From: Montifringilla adamsi
Taxonomy: Eukaryota > Chordata > Aves > Passeriformes > Passeridae
Assembly: GCA_017590115.1 (NCBI GenBank)
Contig: JAGGNK010007004.1
Span: 11,605,330 to 11,669,329 of the forward strand
Direction: 5' to 3'
Length of the DNA stretch: 64,000 nucleotides
Both the position numbers and the translations under genes were made by a program. The stretch's first letter is position 1; every line of letters starts with the position of its first letter. Shown here one piece after another: positions 1 through 10,380 of this stretch. The notes beneath the pieces were generated by a model. The model did no database searches and was not told where the DNA came from. It saw only the letters and a program-made list of their open reading frames with translations.

Positions 1-1345
1 TGCCTGCCATGGAGCAGACAAAGGGAAAATGGCAGGAGCCCCCTCCTCTCCCTTTATCCCTCTGGTGGCTGGTACTCAGTCAAGGGCTAGAACTTGTGGA
101 GGGACTTTGCCTTCCCCTTGGCAGAAGACAGCAAGGCAAAGCCTCTGGGCTGGTGTGACTTGGAGCCTTCTGGCCCCAGCCAGGCACTGCTGGTGGGCTG
201 GGGTCACCATGCTGTTACCATGGAGAGGGGAGTTTAAACCAGGCCCTGCCTCTGCCCAGGCCCTTGACAGTAGACAGTAACTTAATTGAGGTGGCCAACA
301 CCCCAAAACTCACTCTCGTTTCGCAAGTTCTTAAAAACGGCCAATTAGGTCTATTACAAAATGAATGATTCATTGAATAGACCAAGGAAAACAGACATAA
401 GACTTAAACCAGACTTCTTACCACACAGGATAAACAAAGAGACACTACTAGTGGATAGACAATACTGTGTGATTAAGGTACCTATATTACAGCTAGCGAA
501 GAAATAATATAGATTAGGACTCAATGTATTTTACCATCCAATTGCTGATGCATTGGATGGTAAGATACATTGATTCTTACATCAAATCTTTCCTCTCAAT
601 TTCCGGAAAAGTATCTACAAAGATGCATCCAAGCTTCATAGGAGAAGCCACCCTATACATTTCCAGGGAGTGTGTGAGAGGTTTCCATCTCCGTAATAAT
701 TTGTGTGGCTTTTATAGTTGTAAAGAGCAGTGTCTTTTGGTTAATGACATTTACTTCTCTTAATCTCTTCCCACATCTTCTCTCCAGACCAAGATGTTGA
801 TTCTTAGTTGGGGGGTCTCAGCCCTTCTGGCACCAGCAATGACCTCCTGACAGGTCTTTGACTGTGCCTGGGTTATCTCTTCCATGTGCACCAGCCATCT
901 GTGGTAGGGAGGGACGTCCTGCCACACGCAGGGAGCTGGGCTGCTCTGCTTTTCTGGGCTCAACAGCGTGGCTGCAGGCAGGTGTTGCAAGATTCATTCT
1001 GAAATAGTTTTTGATTGGGAAATGCAGCTTCTTGAGTTGCCACTGTTGCAGTGGAGCCAAAAGGCATGCTGAAGGCAAGAGAAAGCTCCACCTGAGCACC
1101 TCAGCTTTTAAAGACTGTGGGAATTAAGTGTATTCACTTTGTCTTCAAACAAAAAACCCCACTAGCAAACTGAGAAATACTGTTTATTCGGTATGGGATA
1201 ACACTGAATAAAATCACATTAGGAGTCCTGGTGTTGGGAGGGGACAATGTAAAGGAAGGCTGGAAAGGACAGCCTGATGCAACATGAAGGCTACAGGAGT
1301 AAAACATAACCATCCTATAAACATTTTACTGAAGTCCAAAAAGAT
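1..1345. other. Non-coding stretch, no gene recognised
   Basis: Short open frames occur on both strands, but none shows a conserved domain, splice context or recognisable family. The only structured element I see is the hairpin at 521-573. The sequence is most likely intergenic, or possibly a far-upstream intron of RESF1 if that gene has distant 5' non-coding exons. Confidence 0.5.
521..573. repeat. Near-perfect inverted repeat, 22-bp arms and 9-nt loop
   Basis: Arms 521-542 and 552-573 are reverse complements with a single mismatch (T531 opposite C on the complementary arm) around the 9-nt spacer at 543-551. RNA from either strand would fold into a tight hairpin of about 53 nt. It is shorter than most microRNA precursors and I do not recognise it as a known microRNA. 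Alternatives are a template-switch mutation or a tiny inverted-repeat transposon relic. Confidence 0.85.
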
Positions 1346-1349
1346 TAAT

Positions 1350-1745
1350 GTACTGGCTTTCCTAGATCAGCTAGGTGGGTTACCCTGTTGTAGAAGAAAG
1401 TCAGATGCGACAAGCTGACTTTCCCCTCATGAAGCCGTGCTGGCTGTGACTGATGATTGTTGTCCTCAGTGTTTTTCAGTACCTTTCAGAAAAATGTTTT
1501 CCATGATTTTACCAGACACTGAAGTGACACTGACAGGCCTCTACTTTTCAGGGTCCTCCTTCTTGCTCTTCTTGAAAACTGGGGCAACGTTCACCAGTTT
1601 CCAGTCAGCTGGGACTTCTCCAGACTCCCAAGATCACTCAAAAACCATCACGAGAGACTTTGCGATGACATCAGCAGCTCTTTAAAGACTAGTGGATGAA
1701 TCCTATCAGGATTTGTCAGAAGTCAATAGGTAAAAGGGGGAAATA
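1350..1745 (-). mobile_element. CR1 LINE fragment, reverse-transcriptase start region (decayed)
   Basis: Read on the minus strand, the sequence gives the hallmark CR1 RT series in order: SWESGEVPADWKL, then PVFKK-KKEDPE, then RPVSVTSVSGKIMENI, and further on an HGFM-GKSA block. These match the N-terminal part of the CR1 RT domain as I know it from avian genomes. In-frame stops and frame changes interrupt it (for example, a stop replaces the residue before RPVS), so it is dead. The 5' UTR, the endonuclease and the 3' tail are missing from this piece. Confidence 0.88.
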
Positions 1746-3587
1746 CATTGTTGGAAGTGATGGAATGGGAATTTGCAAAGAGAAGTGACTAGTAGTCTAT
1801 ATGTACATAAGTTTACTGTAAACATTCTGTGATTGATTGGCAATCTGAGATTAAGGCAATTTCCAACAAATTACCTCCTGTGCAACTGCAAAGAATTTTG
1901 GGGCCGGAAAACTCCTGTGTGCTGGTGCTGTTCTGACATCTAAAATGTATCTAAAATACAGTTATAAAGAGAGGAAAATGAGAATTATGGATGTTTATGT
2001 CCTCCTTTCTTTGTGTGTGTTTAGTTGATTCAGACTGTTTTTCTATAATACCATAAATCAGACGTGCTGAATTAGACTTAAATACTTTAGGTAAAATGAG
2101 ACATGCCACTACAAGTCCAGAAGCAGACGCAGGAGAGCAAAATTTTGCTGGCCTGCAGCTGGACTTTTGTCCTTTCAGTTCTTAGAATCTTCTGTTTGCT
2201 GAACTATGTTCTGCAGAGGTACGAAATAGCTGTGATCACAGTGGCTGGCACTGAAATGCATATGTTTATAGGGTTTGACTCTGTTAAAGGGAGCTTTTAG
2301 CAATGAATAAGAATATTTTAGAGCTACTGTGAGTGCCTCACTTACACTTGTTGTAGAGGAGATTTAGACCACTTAAAGAACCACTGGCACAGATAACTGG
2401 AAAAGTGATTTTATTGAAGTAAAATGATGTAAAAGTGAGGCTTAATATAAAAGTGAGGCTTAAGAAAGTACCCTGGTCAGGTTTAATCCTACTGTACAGA
2501 TACAGTAATAACAATAATAATAATTCAAAAGTATGAATACATTATCTTAATGCTCTATGATACAAAGTTATGCACAATATCACTCACCTGAGATCTAAGT
2601 TTCTCCTCGAGGAGAAACTTAGAGGTGATCCAGCTCAAAGACAGGTTACAACCCTGCAGCTGGGAGAGATCAAAAAAAAGCTCACCTGAGCTTTCATATT
2701 TGTGGAATAAAGTGGTTGGCTTGCAGTCAAATGAAATGCCATGGAATTTCTATGAAATTCCTTGCACCCACAAGTTCATTTATTCCTTACTCATTAGTTC
2801 TGGAAGAACTACCTGCTATTGATGTCTTATTCACTTGGCTGGTGTTCCCAACTCTTATGCATCAAAGCTCTTTGTGTCTCTCTGTTCTATGTTGGTTTTC
2901 AAAGAATAGGTTGGAACTAGGAAAGTCCTTGACCTGGTCATGGCCTAGGCCTTTACTTCCTTGTGAGCCTGAGCCTAAAAGTCAATAATTTGGTCAAGGA
3001 GTTTAGCTATGACTGCTGTGACTACTTTCCTAAGTCAATCCACTTTATTGACTTTAAGAGCGGAGGTACAATTACCTCTTGTCTCTGTCATCAGTGTGTG
3101 TTGCACTGCACATAATTGGTGAGGGTACAGTTATTTGATGAGTTGCTTAGCTTAATAATTATACTTAATGCTTGTTATATATCATTGCACAGATACTGAT
3201 ATCATTGAATATTTTTAGAAGGGTTGCAAGTGTTTGTGGCTCATACTCCAGTCCCAGGTGCAATATGTGCGCAGCAAAGAATAGAGAGAATAGTCCAGCT
3301 GACTAAAACCTGGGCCTTTCATGACAAAGATTTAGAACCTAGAAGACTTACTATTTGCATTTGGAGGAGGGAGTAGAGTGGGTAAAAAAAAAAAAAAAAG
3401 ACTTCAAGACAATTTCAGAAATTCCTTTGATACTGGCATGCAAAAAGATTCCTTTAAAAATTACCCCAACACTTCACATTCTGGGCAGGAACCTGGCATT
3501 TACCAGGAAGATAAAAGCTTCCTGGTGTTCTTTGAGGGCTGAAATTTGGAATAATTTCTCGTGTAGGATTCCCATCTATATGTGGTA
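1746..3587. other. Non-coding stretch, no gene recognised
   Basis: Only short unconvincing open frames are present. The stretch contains the 30-bp palindrome at 2594-2623, a short local duplication near 2423-2465 (two copies of an aaaagtgaggctta motif) and a poly-A run near 3385-3399. Its lower end may belong to the retroviral remnant beginning at 3588. Confidence 0.45.
2594..2623. repeat. Perfect 30-bp palindrome without spacer
   Basis: Bases 2594-2608 are exactly the reverse complement of 2609-2623, with an XhoI-type CTCGAG at the centre. A further 5-bp pair (2584-2588 with 2624-2628) extends the symmetry across a one-sided 5-nt bulge. Such spacer-less palindromes are unstable and uncommon in genomic DNA. 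Possible origins are a template-switch event or a very small transposon relic. Confidence 0.9.
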
Positions 3588-3925
3588 GGAAAGTCAGCAA
3601 GATAGTGGTGATGAGAGACATCAGGAATGGGAGAAATTTCAGCTAATACTGCTCGAGCTACCTTAGCATCAATGGCAGGACTATAGCCATAGCCTGCAGG
3701 TAAATGAGTAAAGGTATAATTAATGCCATTCCAAGTACAAGCAAAGTGAGCTTGATAGGCCTGGTGGGTGGGACACTGGTGTAGTGTCTTTAATGTCCAA
3801 ACTGACTGTGCATAGATAAGACAAAGACAAATGGCATTGATGGTTTTGGCAGCTTTTGAGACTGCAGTATGAGGCAGAGGGGGGGCAAAATTTATGCCTA
3901 GGTAGCTGTCACAAGCAGAATGGAA
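3588..3925 (-). mobile_element. Endogenous retrovirus pol remnant (reverse-transcriptase core)
   Basis: On the minus strand, three RT landmarks appear in the right order and spacing. The first is an LDIKD block near 3787-3800, matching motif A with its catalytic aspartate. The second is a TWNG-YTFTHLPAGYGYSPAI block near 3690-3760, matching motif B. The third is a degenerate YLAD at about 3592-3605 where a YxDD would be expected. Motifs A and B lie in different frames, so at least one frameshift separates them, and the third active-site position is altered. The family is retroviral and ERVL- or ERVK-like, but I cannot place it further. It is non-functional. Confidence 0.75.
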
Positions 3926-5749
3926 GTTTCACCCAAGGTTTATCACATGTACCCTCCTGTTGAGTCACAGGGTGCAGAAAGGATCCTGTTGCTTTCTAAA
4001 CTCCTCCTCAGAGAGGAGTCTGGGTGTGACTGGATCCAGTCCTAGCTCAAAGACTTACTCAAAGGTTAATGTCTAAGGAATTCCACAGGTGTATTTGAAT
4101 CTTTATACAACTTCATCCCACAGGATAAAGGAAGGCAAGCCAATATGAAAAAATCATTTATTTATATGGTGCTAATACTGATGATATTGATCATAATACT
4201 TGTTAAAGGACCTTAATCAGAATTAATTACTACACAGTATAGATAGTGAACTATAATTACAGAGACAATAAAGCTGGCAAAATAATCAAGTAGAGATTGA
4301 TGTTGCTTACTCGTACCAATGTCTGTGGGCACAGCTCTTTAACTCAGCCTTGGGAAATAACCTTGGAGGTGTCCCCACTCAAAGGAGGAATCTCCACACA
4401 CACTTCTAGAAGGGGGTCTGTTAAGAGTGTGGGAAGCATAAAACAGTGAAGAAAATAGCAAAGTTCAATATGAGACAGAGCCCACGCATCAGAACATCAG
4501 TGATTAGAACAGACATGGAAACCTGAAGGAGGTTTTTGTTGCCATGGCATCGGGTAGGAATTTAAAGTGGGAAAAGAGCAGCACAGTCTCAATACCAGGA
4601 AATGTTTTGTACAACTGCTACCAGCTATACCTCCTACCAAGAAATACTGCATACGACACAACCACTAAGAACAGAAAATTTGACCACCCACAGCACATTG
4701 CACAATAATGGCTAATAAGGTATAAAAGGGCCCTGATTTTGTGTTTAGCTGGGGGATGAGAATTTGACATGAAATTTGTAGGGACACATTTTCCTCACCC
4801 TCTGCAGAAGGGGCACCTTTTGGTAAGACTTGTGTCCTCGGCTGTGCTGAGTGTTTTGATGTGAGAAATTGAGCTTGTGATTGCCATTGTACTGTCAGGG
4901 CTATATTTAGCTTCTCTGCAGTTTGTGCAGATTCTGCTCCAAAAGAGCCATGTCTGTTGCATTAAGTAAACCACAGTACTTGTGAACCTGGCTGGTTCTT
5001 TTGAATGCAAATAGACTATTGGAGCACCCAGTGCCAGGCCTTTAGTTATGTATTCGTAACAAGTCTCTGCTGTTAAAAATGGGACTGGGTTTTTATAGTG
5101 ATCCACTGTCAGTCAGATGTTTCTGGGCCAACTGATTCAGCTCAGCAGCCTTTAGCTCAGCAGTGTCAGGTGAATTATCAATACTGTCACTTCTTGGTTG
5201 CTTTATCAGGAACTTTTTTTACATTCTCACCCGTGCCAATTTCTACCAGGAAACATTGTTCCTCACATACTCAGAATGTTCAACTTTGGGGTTATGGAAT
5301 CAGGCTGGTCTCAGCATTGTTCTACACCAAGTGCTGCATGATCCCCCTTCTCCATCCATCACTGACAACTTTTACAATCTGGGTATTGTTCGAGCTGCTT
5401 TACCCCACGGAGGCAGAGTGTCCTGCTCCAGTAGCCCTGGTCAGGTGCCAGGACCCACTGGACTTGTGAGCTGACTGGCTGCGGCTGTTAAAAGGGGAAG
5501 TGGGTGCAAGTGAATACTCACTGTTTTTTCACTTCTCTGAAAAGAGACATGATGAATTTTGGGGCTTGCAGGATCACAGGGTGTTAACAGCATGGGTCAC
5601 TGGAGGTAGGGGAGGTGCTTCTCAGTGTCCTCAAGGTAGGGAGAGTTTGATTCAGAAGTACCAGGAGATTGTACCTTCCCTGGAGCATCATGGAAGGTCT
5701 GGTCTATGAGTGGTTCTGTCTGTGTAAGTAAAAAAGCTAATGCCTCTGT
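3926..5749. other. Probable decayed ERV sequence, unassigned
   Basis: No host exon is visible. The stretch lies between an RT remnant and an LTR. It contains LTR-like signals: an AATAAA near 4266 and a TATAAAAGG near 4712, both on the plus strand. Moderately long minus-strand frames (such as 4795-5106) have no domain I can name. It is probably a patchwork of old retroviral insertions in both orientations. Confidence 0.35.
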
Positions 5750-6117
5750 AGGCCTTTCTAGTTAGAAATATCTGCAGCATGGCCTCACTGAGTAAGAGTG
5801 GCCAAATTATTGGAATGGAATACTTGTAAAAGGACGTACTGTTTGGAGCTTATCTGAAGCAATCTGTAAGTTACCATTCTTTCTGGTAGCTTACTGCATC
5901 TTGCTTATCTAACATGTACCTGTAATCCCATGAAAAACAAGGCATGTAACGCAGAGGTATATAAATATAAACTCTGTCACTGTCCCAGCTGGGCAAGGTT
6001 CAACTCAGCAGAGGCTGTTACTTGCCTGCTTTTTGTGGTGCATAACTCTGCAGCTACATGCAGTGATAAACTGCTGCTGTGCAGACCTGACTAGAATTGT
6101 ATAGGAGTTACTCCACA
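5750..6117 (+). mobile_element. Probable ERV LTR, plus strand
   Basis: The order of signals fits U3-R-U5. There is a TATA-like element (tatataaata) at 5958-5967 and a variant poly(A) signal (gataaa) at 6065-6070, followed by a short U5 ending in ccaca at 6117. The next bases (gtggagattagaacc) look like a decayed primer-binding site. The pattern resembles a common passerine LTR with a 'aaactgctgctg' stretch after the poly(A) signal. The 5' boundary is an estimate. Confidence 0.5.
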
Positions 6118-6880
6118 GTGGAGATTAGAACCTCTCAAAACCAGATCCTCAGGCTGGCTGGCTCTTAGGGAAGTTGCACTTGACTGACCTTGGGAAGGGC
6201 TGAAGGGGCTTCTGTAAACTGTGGACTACTGCAGAGGGTGAGAAAAGTGCTCCTCTCCCTTGTGATCAGCTGAAGGCAGAATTTTGACTGTCCATGAGGA
6301 CACACAGATGATGATGCCATTGATGGTGGCATCTACCTCCAAATGGGAAGTCTCTGTAAGCTGCACCCTCCATGACACCTGAGAAGGATCATCAGGTTCT
6401 GTCTGGGGTGCTAACTGTATGTCTGATAAGTCTGGGAAACCAAGGGCTGGGGGGTTTCCAGTTGATGAAGTGATGGGAGGGGCACTAGGGCCCTTGCTCA
6501 AGCCATGGTGGGACAAGGTGCAGCATAGGGGCTTGTTGGCAAAAGCTGGTGAAACAAGTGTTGGGGCTCTGTGTGCTGCCTGGTTGGAATACCTGGGTTG
6601 AAAGGGGCTTTCAAGATTCCTTGGGTTGGCACCCTTTAGCACAGGCTTCAGGAGGTTTTTAACTACCCTGTCACAAGGGGTTTGGTAGTAACTGGCTGCA
6701 TCCTGACAGAGGAGGCAGAATGACAGAACGAGTATAGCAGAAAATAGTTGGTGGTACATATAGGTAAAACCTTATAAAAGAAAGGCCTTGTAAAACATGG
6801 TCTAGGCCTTGCCATTCTGGCTAAGCTGGCCATGGAGTTCTCATGAGAAAAGAATCACAGGAATGAGAATCAGTTTGCAT
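6118..6880. other. ERV-internal-like stretch with an intact 177-codon minus-strand frame
   Basis: An uninterrupted frame runs on the minus strand from 6759 to 6226 (177 codons). It starts with a hydrophobic segment resembling a signal peptide (residues about 5-22) and continues as a Pro/Ser/Thr-rich chain with no domain I recognise. If the LTR at 5750-6117 is a 5' LTR on the plus strand, this frame is antisense to its leader/gag region and may be a chance frame. I do not call it a gene. Confidence 0.3.
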
Positions 6881-7240
6881 AACAATCTATTTTTGTGAGA
6901 GAACAGTTTGCACATGCAAAAATAAGGAGTCTATCCTATGAAAGTCCGTGAAGAAAAAATGTAAACATATCTAGAAAGAAAAAAGTTTGATGGACATATA
7001 CACTAGCCATTACCAAGCAATGAACTGAGTTTCAATGATTTTCTGACCTATAAGATTCCAGCATGGTGCCTTGTGATACCATATAAAAGGAGCTGTGTGC
7101 AGTGAAGATTCAGCTATTCTGCTGGAAGGAATGAGTGTCTCGTCCGTCTCATTCCTGTCTCTAACTCGAGGCCATAGCAAGAAGCTGTGGTGCTGGGCAC
7201 CATGCTAGTGGGCTCTGAGTGAGCCAGGACTCTTTAACTA
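6881..7240 (+). mobile_element. Possible second LTR, plus strand
   Basis: A clear TATA box (tataaaagg) lies at 7082-7090. About 37 bp downstream is a 9-bp perfect hairpin (7127-7135 with 7148-7156, 12-nt loop), as seen in some retroviral R regions. I found no canonical AATAAA, and both boundaries are guesses. An ordinary promoter-like sequence is an alternative. Confidence 0.28.
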
Positions 7241-8502
7241 CTGGGTGCTGCTGGGCCTCAGATGGAAGACAAACTCATAGGACTTGATCTGGCACATGGG
7301 CTTCATCTAAAGAATGATTGATAACCAGCCTACTTGTCTTTAATCCCAAACTTGTGGGACTGCCCCAGGAAATAGTCAGGTGACTTTGGTCATCTCAAGG
7401 CTTTTATCTTTGAGCATATGTTAGTGTAGTTTATGTCAAAACAACAGGTGATTCTTGGGGATGGTCCTGCGTGGTTCCTCTAATAGCAATTCCTGTAACA
7501 CACAACTCAAATCACGGCTTACAAGAATTTCAAGGTATATCCATTACGACCTCCACCCTTGGTCCTATTGGGACAGGTTATAGGATTTAACATTGCAATG
7601 AACCCCTCCCCTTGCCTCCAGCCTGGCTTCAGCAAGGGATTCTAATTTCCTAATTTTTTTTGGTCATTACAGTGACAATGATTGGATTTTAGTCTTAGTG
7701 AAGTTGTGTGCTGCATGTAGTCAAAGTTCCTCCTCTAGCAAGGATTTTACAGTTACTAATGGTTGGTATCTTAGTCTTGTTTGTCTCTCTCATAGTTACG
7801 TTCCCAGAAAATGTAAATATCTTAAGTTTCCTTAGCATTTGTCTAATTCAAGGATATGATTTTGTTTTATCCCCAATCATTTTTTTCAGGAAATACCCAG
7901 TGAAACATTAGCAGCCTGAAAGCTTTACCTTGGATGCAAAAGCCTGTTTTCTTTGCTAAGATTGTTGCATCAATCACTGTAAGTATTGCCTGGACAATGA
8001 AGTTGATGTTTTTTAGGAATTTCATATGCCACTTTATTTTCCTGTCCTTTTTTTTTGTTATTGGTGTCTTATGAGAGCAGAGAAAGTAAAAGAGTGAAGA
8101 AAGATAGAGCTGTCTTTGAATCTTAAAAATAACACCTATGAAATTATAACACCTTTTATTTTTTATAGGCTAGATATGAGTGATAGTTTTCATTCTCAAA
8201 TTTGAAATCAGAAGAATCTTAAAATCTAAAAGAGCCCATGAAGGAAAGTCAGGAGCCCTGGTGATTTGGGAGAAATGGCATGAAACATTCTGTTTCGAGA
8301 CTGCCTAACACCTTGCACAAAGCAAGCTGGGTGTGACCATACTGAGAAGAGCTTGTCAAGACGCAGACAAGCATTCATTCTTGTATTTTCTCATGGGGGC
8401 TTTTATGCTTTTTTGTGCATTTTTGAAGGCTGAAATAGTGTTTGGCTTTGAAAACACTGTCTCTAGAAACTTTATAGAGTGACATGCTCACCCATTTGGG
8501 TT
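7241..8502. other. Non-coding stretch flanking the minus-strand LTR
   Basis: No convincing coding region. The end next to 8503 contains, on the minus strand, a CCCAAATGGG block. It resembles the sequence following the second LTR copy at 11,650, so a little retroviral internal sequence may be present here. Confidence 0.35.
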
Positions 8503-8935
8503 TGTAGCAATGGGGGACAAGCGACACGGACTGCCTTAAGCACCTGAAGAAGTTCAATTTGTTGTAGAAATCGCACCCTTTTTATACCTTTAATCTCTGC
8601 CTGACATAACTGAAACCAAACTGAAACTTAACAGAAAGAAGGCACCCATTGGCTGGCTCAGCTGCAGTGCTGCTGTCCACGCATCCTATCATCCAATCAG
8701 CTTCCTGCTCATGTGCTGTCTGTTCATCCTATCATCCAATCAGCTTCCTGCTCATGTGCTGTCTGTGCATCCTATCATCCAATCAGCTTCCTGCTCATGT
8801 GCTGTCTGTGCATCCTATCATCCAATCAGCTTCCTGCTCATGTGCTGTCCGTGCATCCTATCATCGAATCAGCTTCCTGCTAATGTGCTGTCCACGCATT
8901 CCTCCAGCCAATCACAATCTCACTCCCATCTGTCA
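8503..8935 (-). mobile_element. ERV LTR, copy 1, with expanded U3 repeat
   Basis: Read on the minus strand, this unit begins TGACAG at 8935 and ends GCTACA at 8503, matching the TG...CA rule. It is homologous over its length to the LTR at 11651-11965. It has a TATA element near 8579-8587. The poly(A) signal present in the other copy is mutated here (the AATAAA position reads AACAAA). The U3 contains five full copies of a 43-bp unit, against about two in the other copy. I infer an old ERVK-like element. I found no matching target-site duplication at its flanks. Confidence 0.72.
8682..8896 (-). repeat. 43-bp minisatellite inside LTR U3 (5 copies)
   Basis: Units start at 8682, 8725, 8768, 8811 and 8854, each exactly 43 bp. 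A degenerate sixth start is at 8897. Each unit contains CCAATCAG on the plus strand, that is, CTGATTGG in the sense of the LTR, which is an inverted CCAAT (Y) box of the kind bound by NF-Y. The fifth unit is mutated to CGAATCAG. Another CCAAT occurs at 8907-8911 and an ATTGG near 8648. Open reading frames across this stretch are by-products of the repeat. Confidence 0.93.
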
Positions 8936-9963
8936 CTCAGCTGCTGAGGCGGTGATGTCCCCACCGCTTGGCCCGGCCCCCCAGTGACAGCTGTGGTGTG
9001 GCAGTGCCTGTGCTGGGGGAGCCACGCCATGTGGCTGCTGCTGCTGGCGGCCCCGCACCTTGGAAGAGCAAGGCTCGGCCTTGTGGCCCCATGCTCTGGC
9101 TGCCGATTCTGGGTGGATGTGCGAGACAAACATTCTGGTGATAGCCCCCAGGCCAGCCATGCTGTTGTCACCAGGCCATGCTTTGTGCCTGATTTTGCTG
9201 TACTTGATGGGCTGGCAGTCCCTGACGTGCCTGTGGCTGTGCTGAGGGCTGTGCTGCCCTGGGGGGAGGGCTGCAGCAGAGGCTTGCCTGGAGGGACTGT
9301 GCTGCGGAGCCACCTGCAGCGAGCCGGGCACTGCCAATGCGCTCGTCAGGACCATCCTGACCCCCCCTTATCCCGTTCCCCATCCTGGGGCCGGCCTGCC
9401 TTGACCCCTGCCTGCGTGTCTGGAACCTGAAGAGCATGGGTTCCGGAGCCTAAAGCTCCTGCCAGAGAGTTAGTGTTATAAGCAGCAGTTGCCACATTTT
9501 GGCATGCTCTAACCAATACCTGCTATGTCACATGTATGTGGGTTACAAACAGCGAGCAATGCTTTTCTACAGTCTTCATTCGTGTTTATGAAAGCAAGCT
9601 GCTGCAAGAGAATACTTCTGGCCTCATCACTATTGACTTGTCTGGAGTGTGTGGCTTGCAGTCTGTCCAGGAACTGCACAAATGACTCCGCTGGACCCTG
9701 TAAAATCTTAGCAAAGGAAGATTAGGATTGATACCCTGGAGTCCCTGGGAGTCACTGCAGGGCTAAGTGAGCGATGATATCACATACATCATGATGGGAG
9801 CCTGCCTGTGCTGCAGGGACTGCGAAAGCTCTCTCCTTCAGCTGCGCAATGGTGACTGGTGGATTGCTGTCCTGCAGCGCTTCTGCCTGGGCTGTACACA
9901 GCTCTCAATAATTGGTGAGCCAGGTAATTGGTGAGCTAACTGCGTCGCTGTTAGAATCAGTTT
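8936..9963. other. GC-richer non-coding stretch between retroviral pieces
   Basis: The part at 8940-9440 is GC-rich, with several overlapping open frames on both strands. Their presence on both strands suggests base composition rather than coding. On the minus strand near 9780-9920 there is a short open frame with a plausible gag-like flavour, too short to assign. It could be internal sequence of a provirus whose LTRs are the copies at 8503 and 11651, or unrelated host DNA. Confidence 0.35.
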
Positions 9964-10380
9964 TGTTATGAATGAGGTCCCATTATGTCTAATTTAATAA
10001 ACTACAAACTTAAAATTTAGCAGCAGTTTTAATTGAGATAAAATAATACAATCAAATAATACAATCAAAAGAAATTTGGCAGTGGTTCAGATAAAGCATA
10101 AGCAAAACCGATTGATCAGGATAAGGGGAGGGCTTCCTCCCTGCCTCACGGACAAAAGGATCTAAATGCTACTTATATACTGTATGCTAATACATATTCA
10201 TTAGTACTTTCTGTAAATCTCCTATTTTCAATTCCTAATATCTACATCACTATACTACACAGCGCATGCTGCACTTGTTTCCAAGGGATCTTCTGGCTCT
10301 TTGGTGGTCTTTTCAGAGGAAGGCTCATCATCTTCTTCACTGTCCTTTGAATAACCTGGCAGGTGGCACATGCACATTAA
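9964..10380 (-). mobile_element. Probable ERV LTR of a different family, minus strand
   Basis: On the minus strand there is a TATA-like stretch (tatata at 10174-10179), then a T/A-rich region containing poly(A)-like hexamers near 10020-10045, then a U5-like segment ending in CATAACA at 9964. The overall pattern resembles a passerine LTR known to me from similar sequence. An internal 12-bp duplication (ataatacaatca, twice) lies near 10043-10068. The upstream boundary is uncertain and could extend to about 10,860. Confidence 0.42.

Noticed and set aside
8649..8987. 112- and 78-codon plus-strand frames with a repeated peptide (Cys/Ser-rich)
   Set aside because: The repeat is the translation of the 43-bp LTR minisatellite. 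It is antisense to the LTR and has no start or domain support.
8933..9437. Several 80-150 codon frames on both strands in a GC-rich stretch
   Set aside because: Frames overlap on both strands with low-complexity His/Gln/Pro/Ala content, which is expected from GC-rich composition. No domain or splice evidence.
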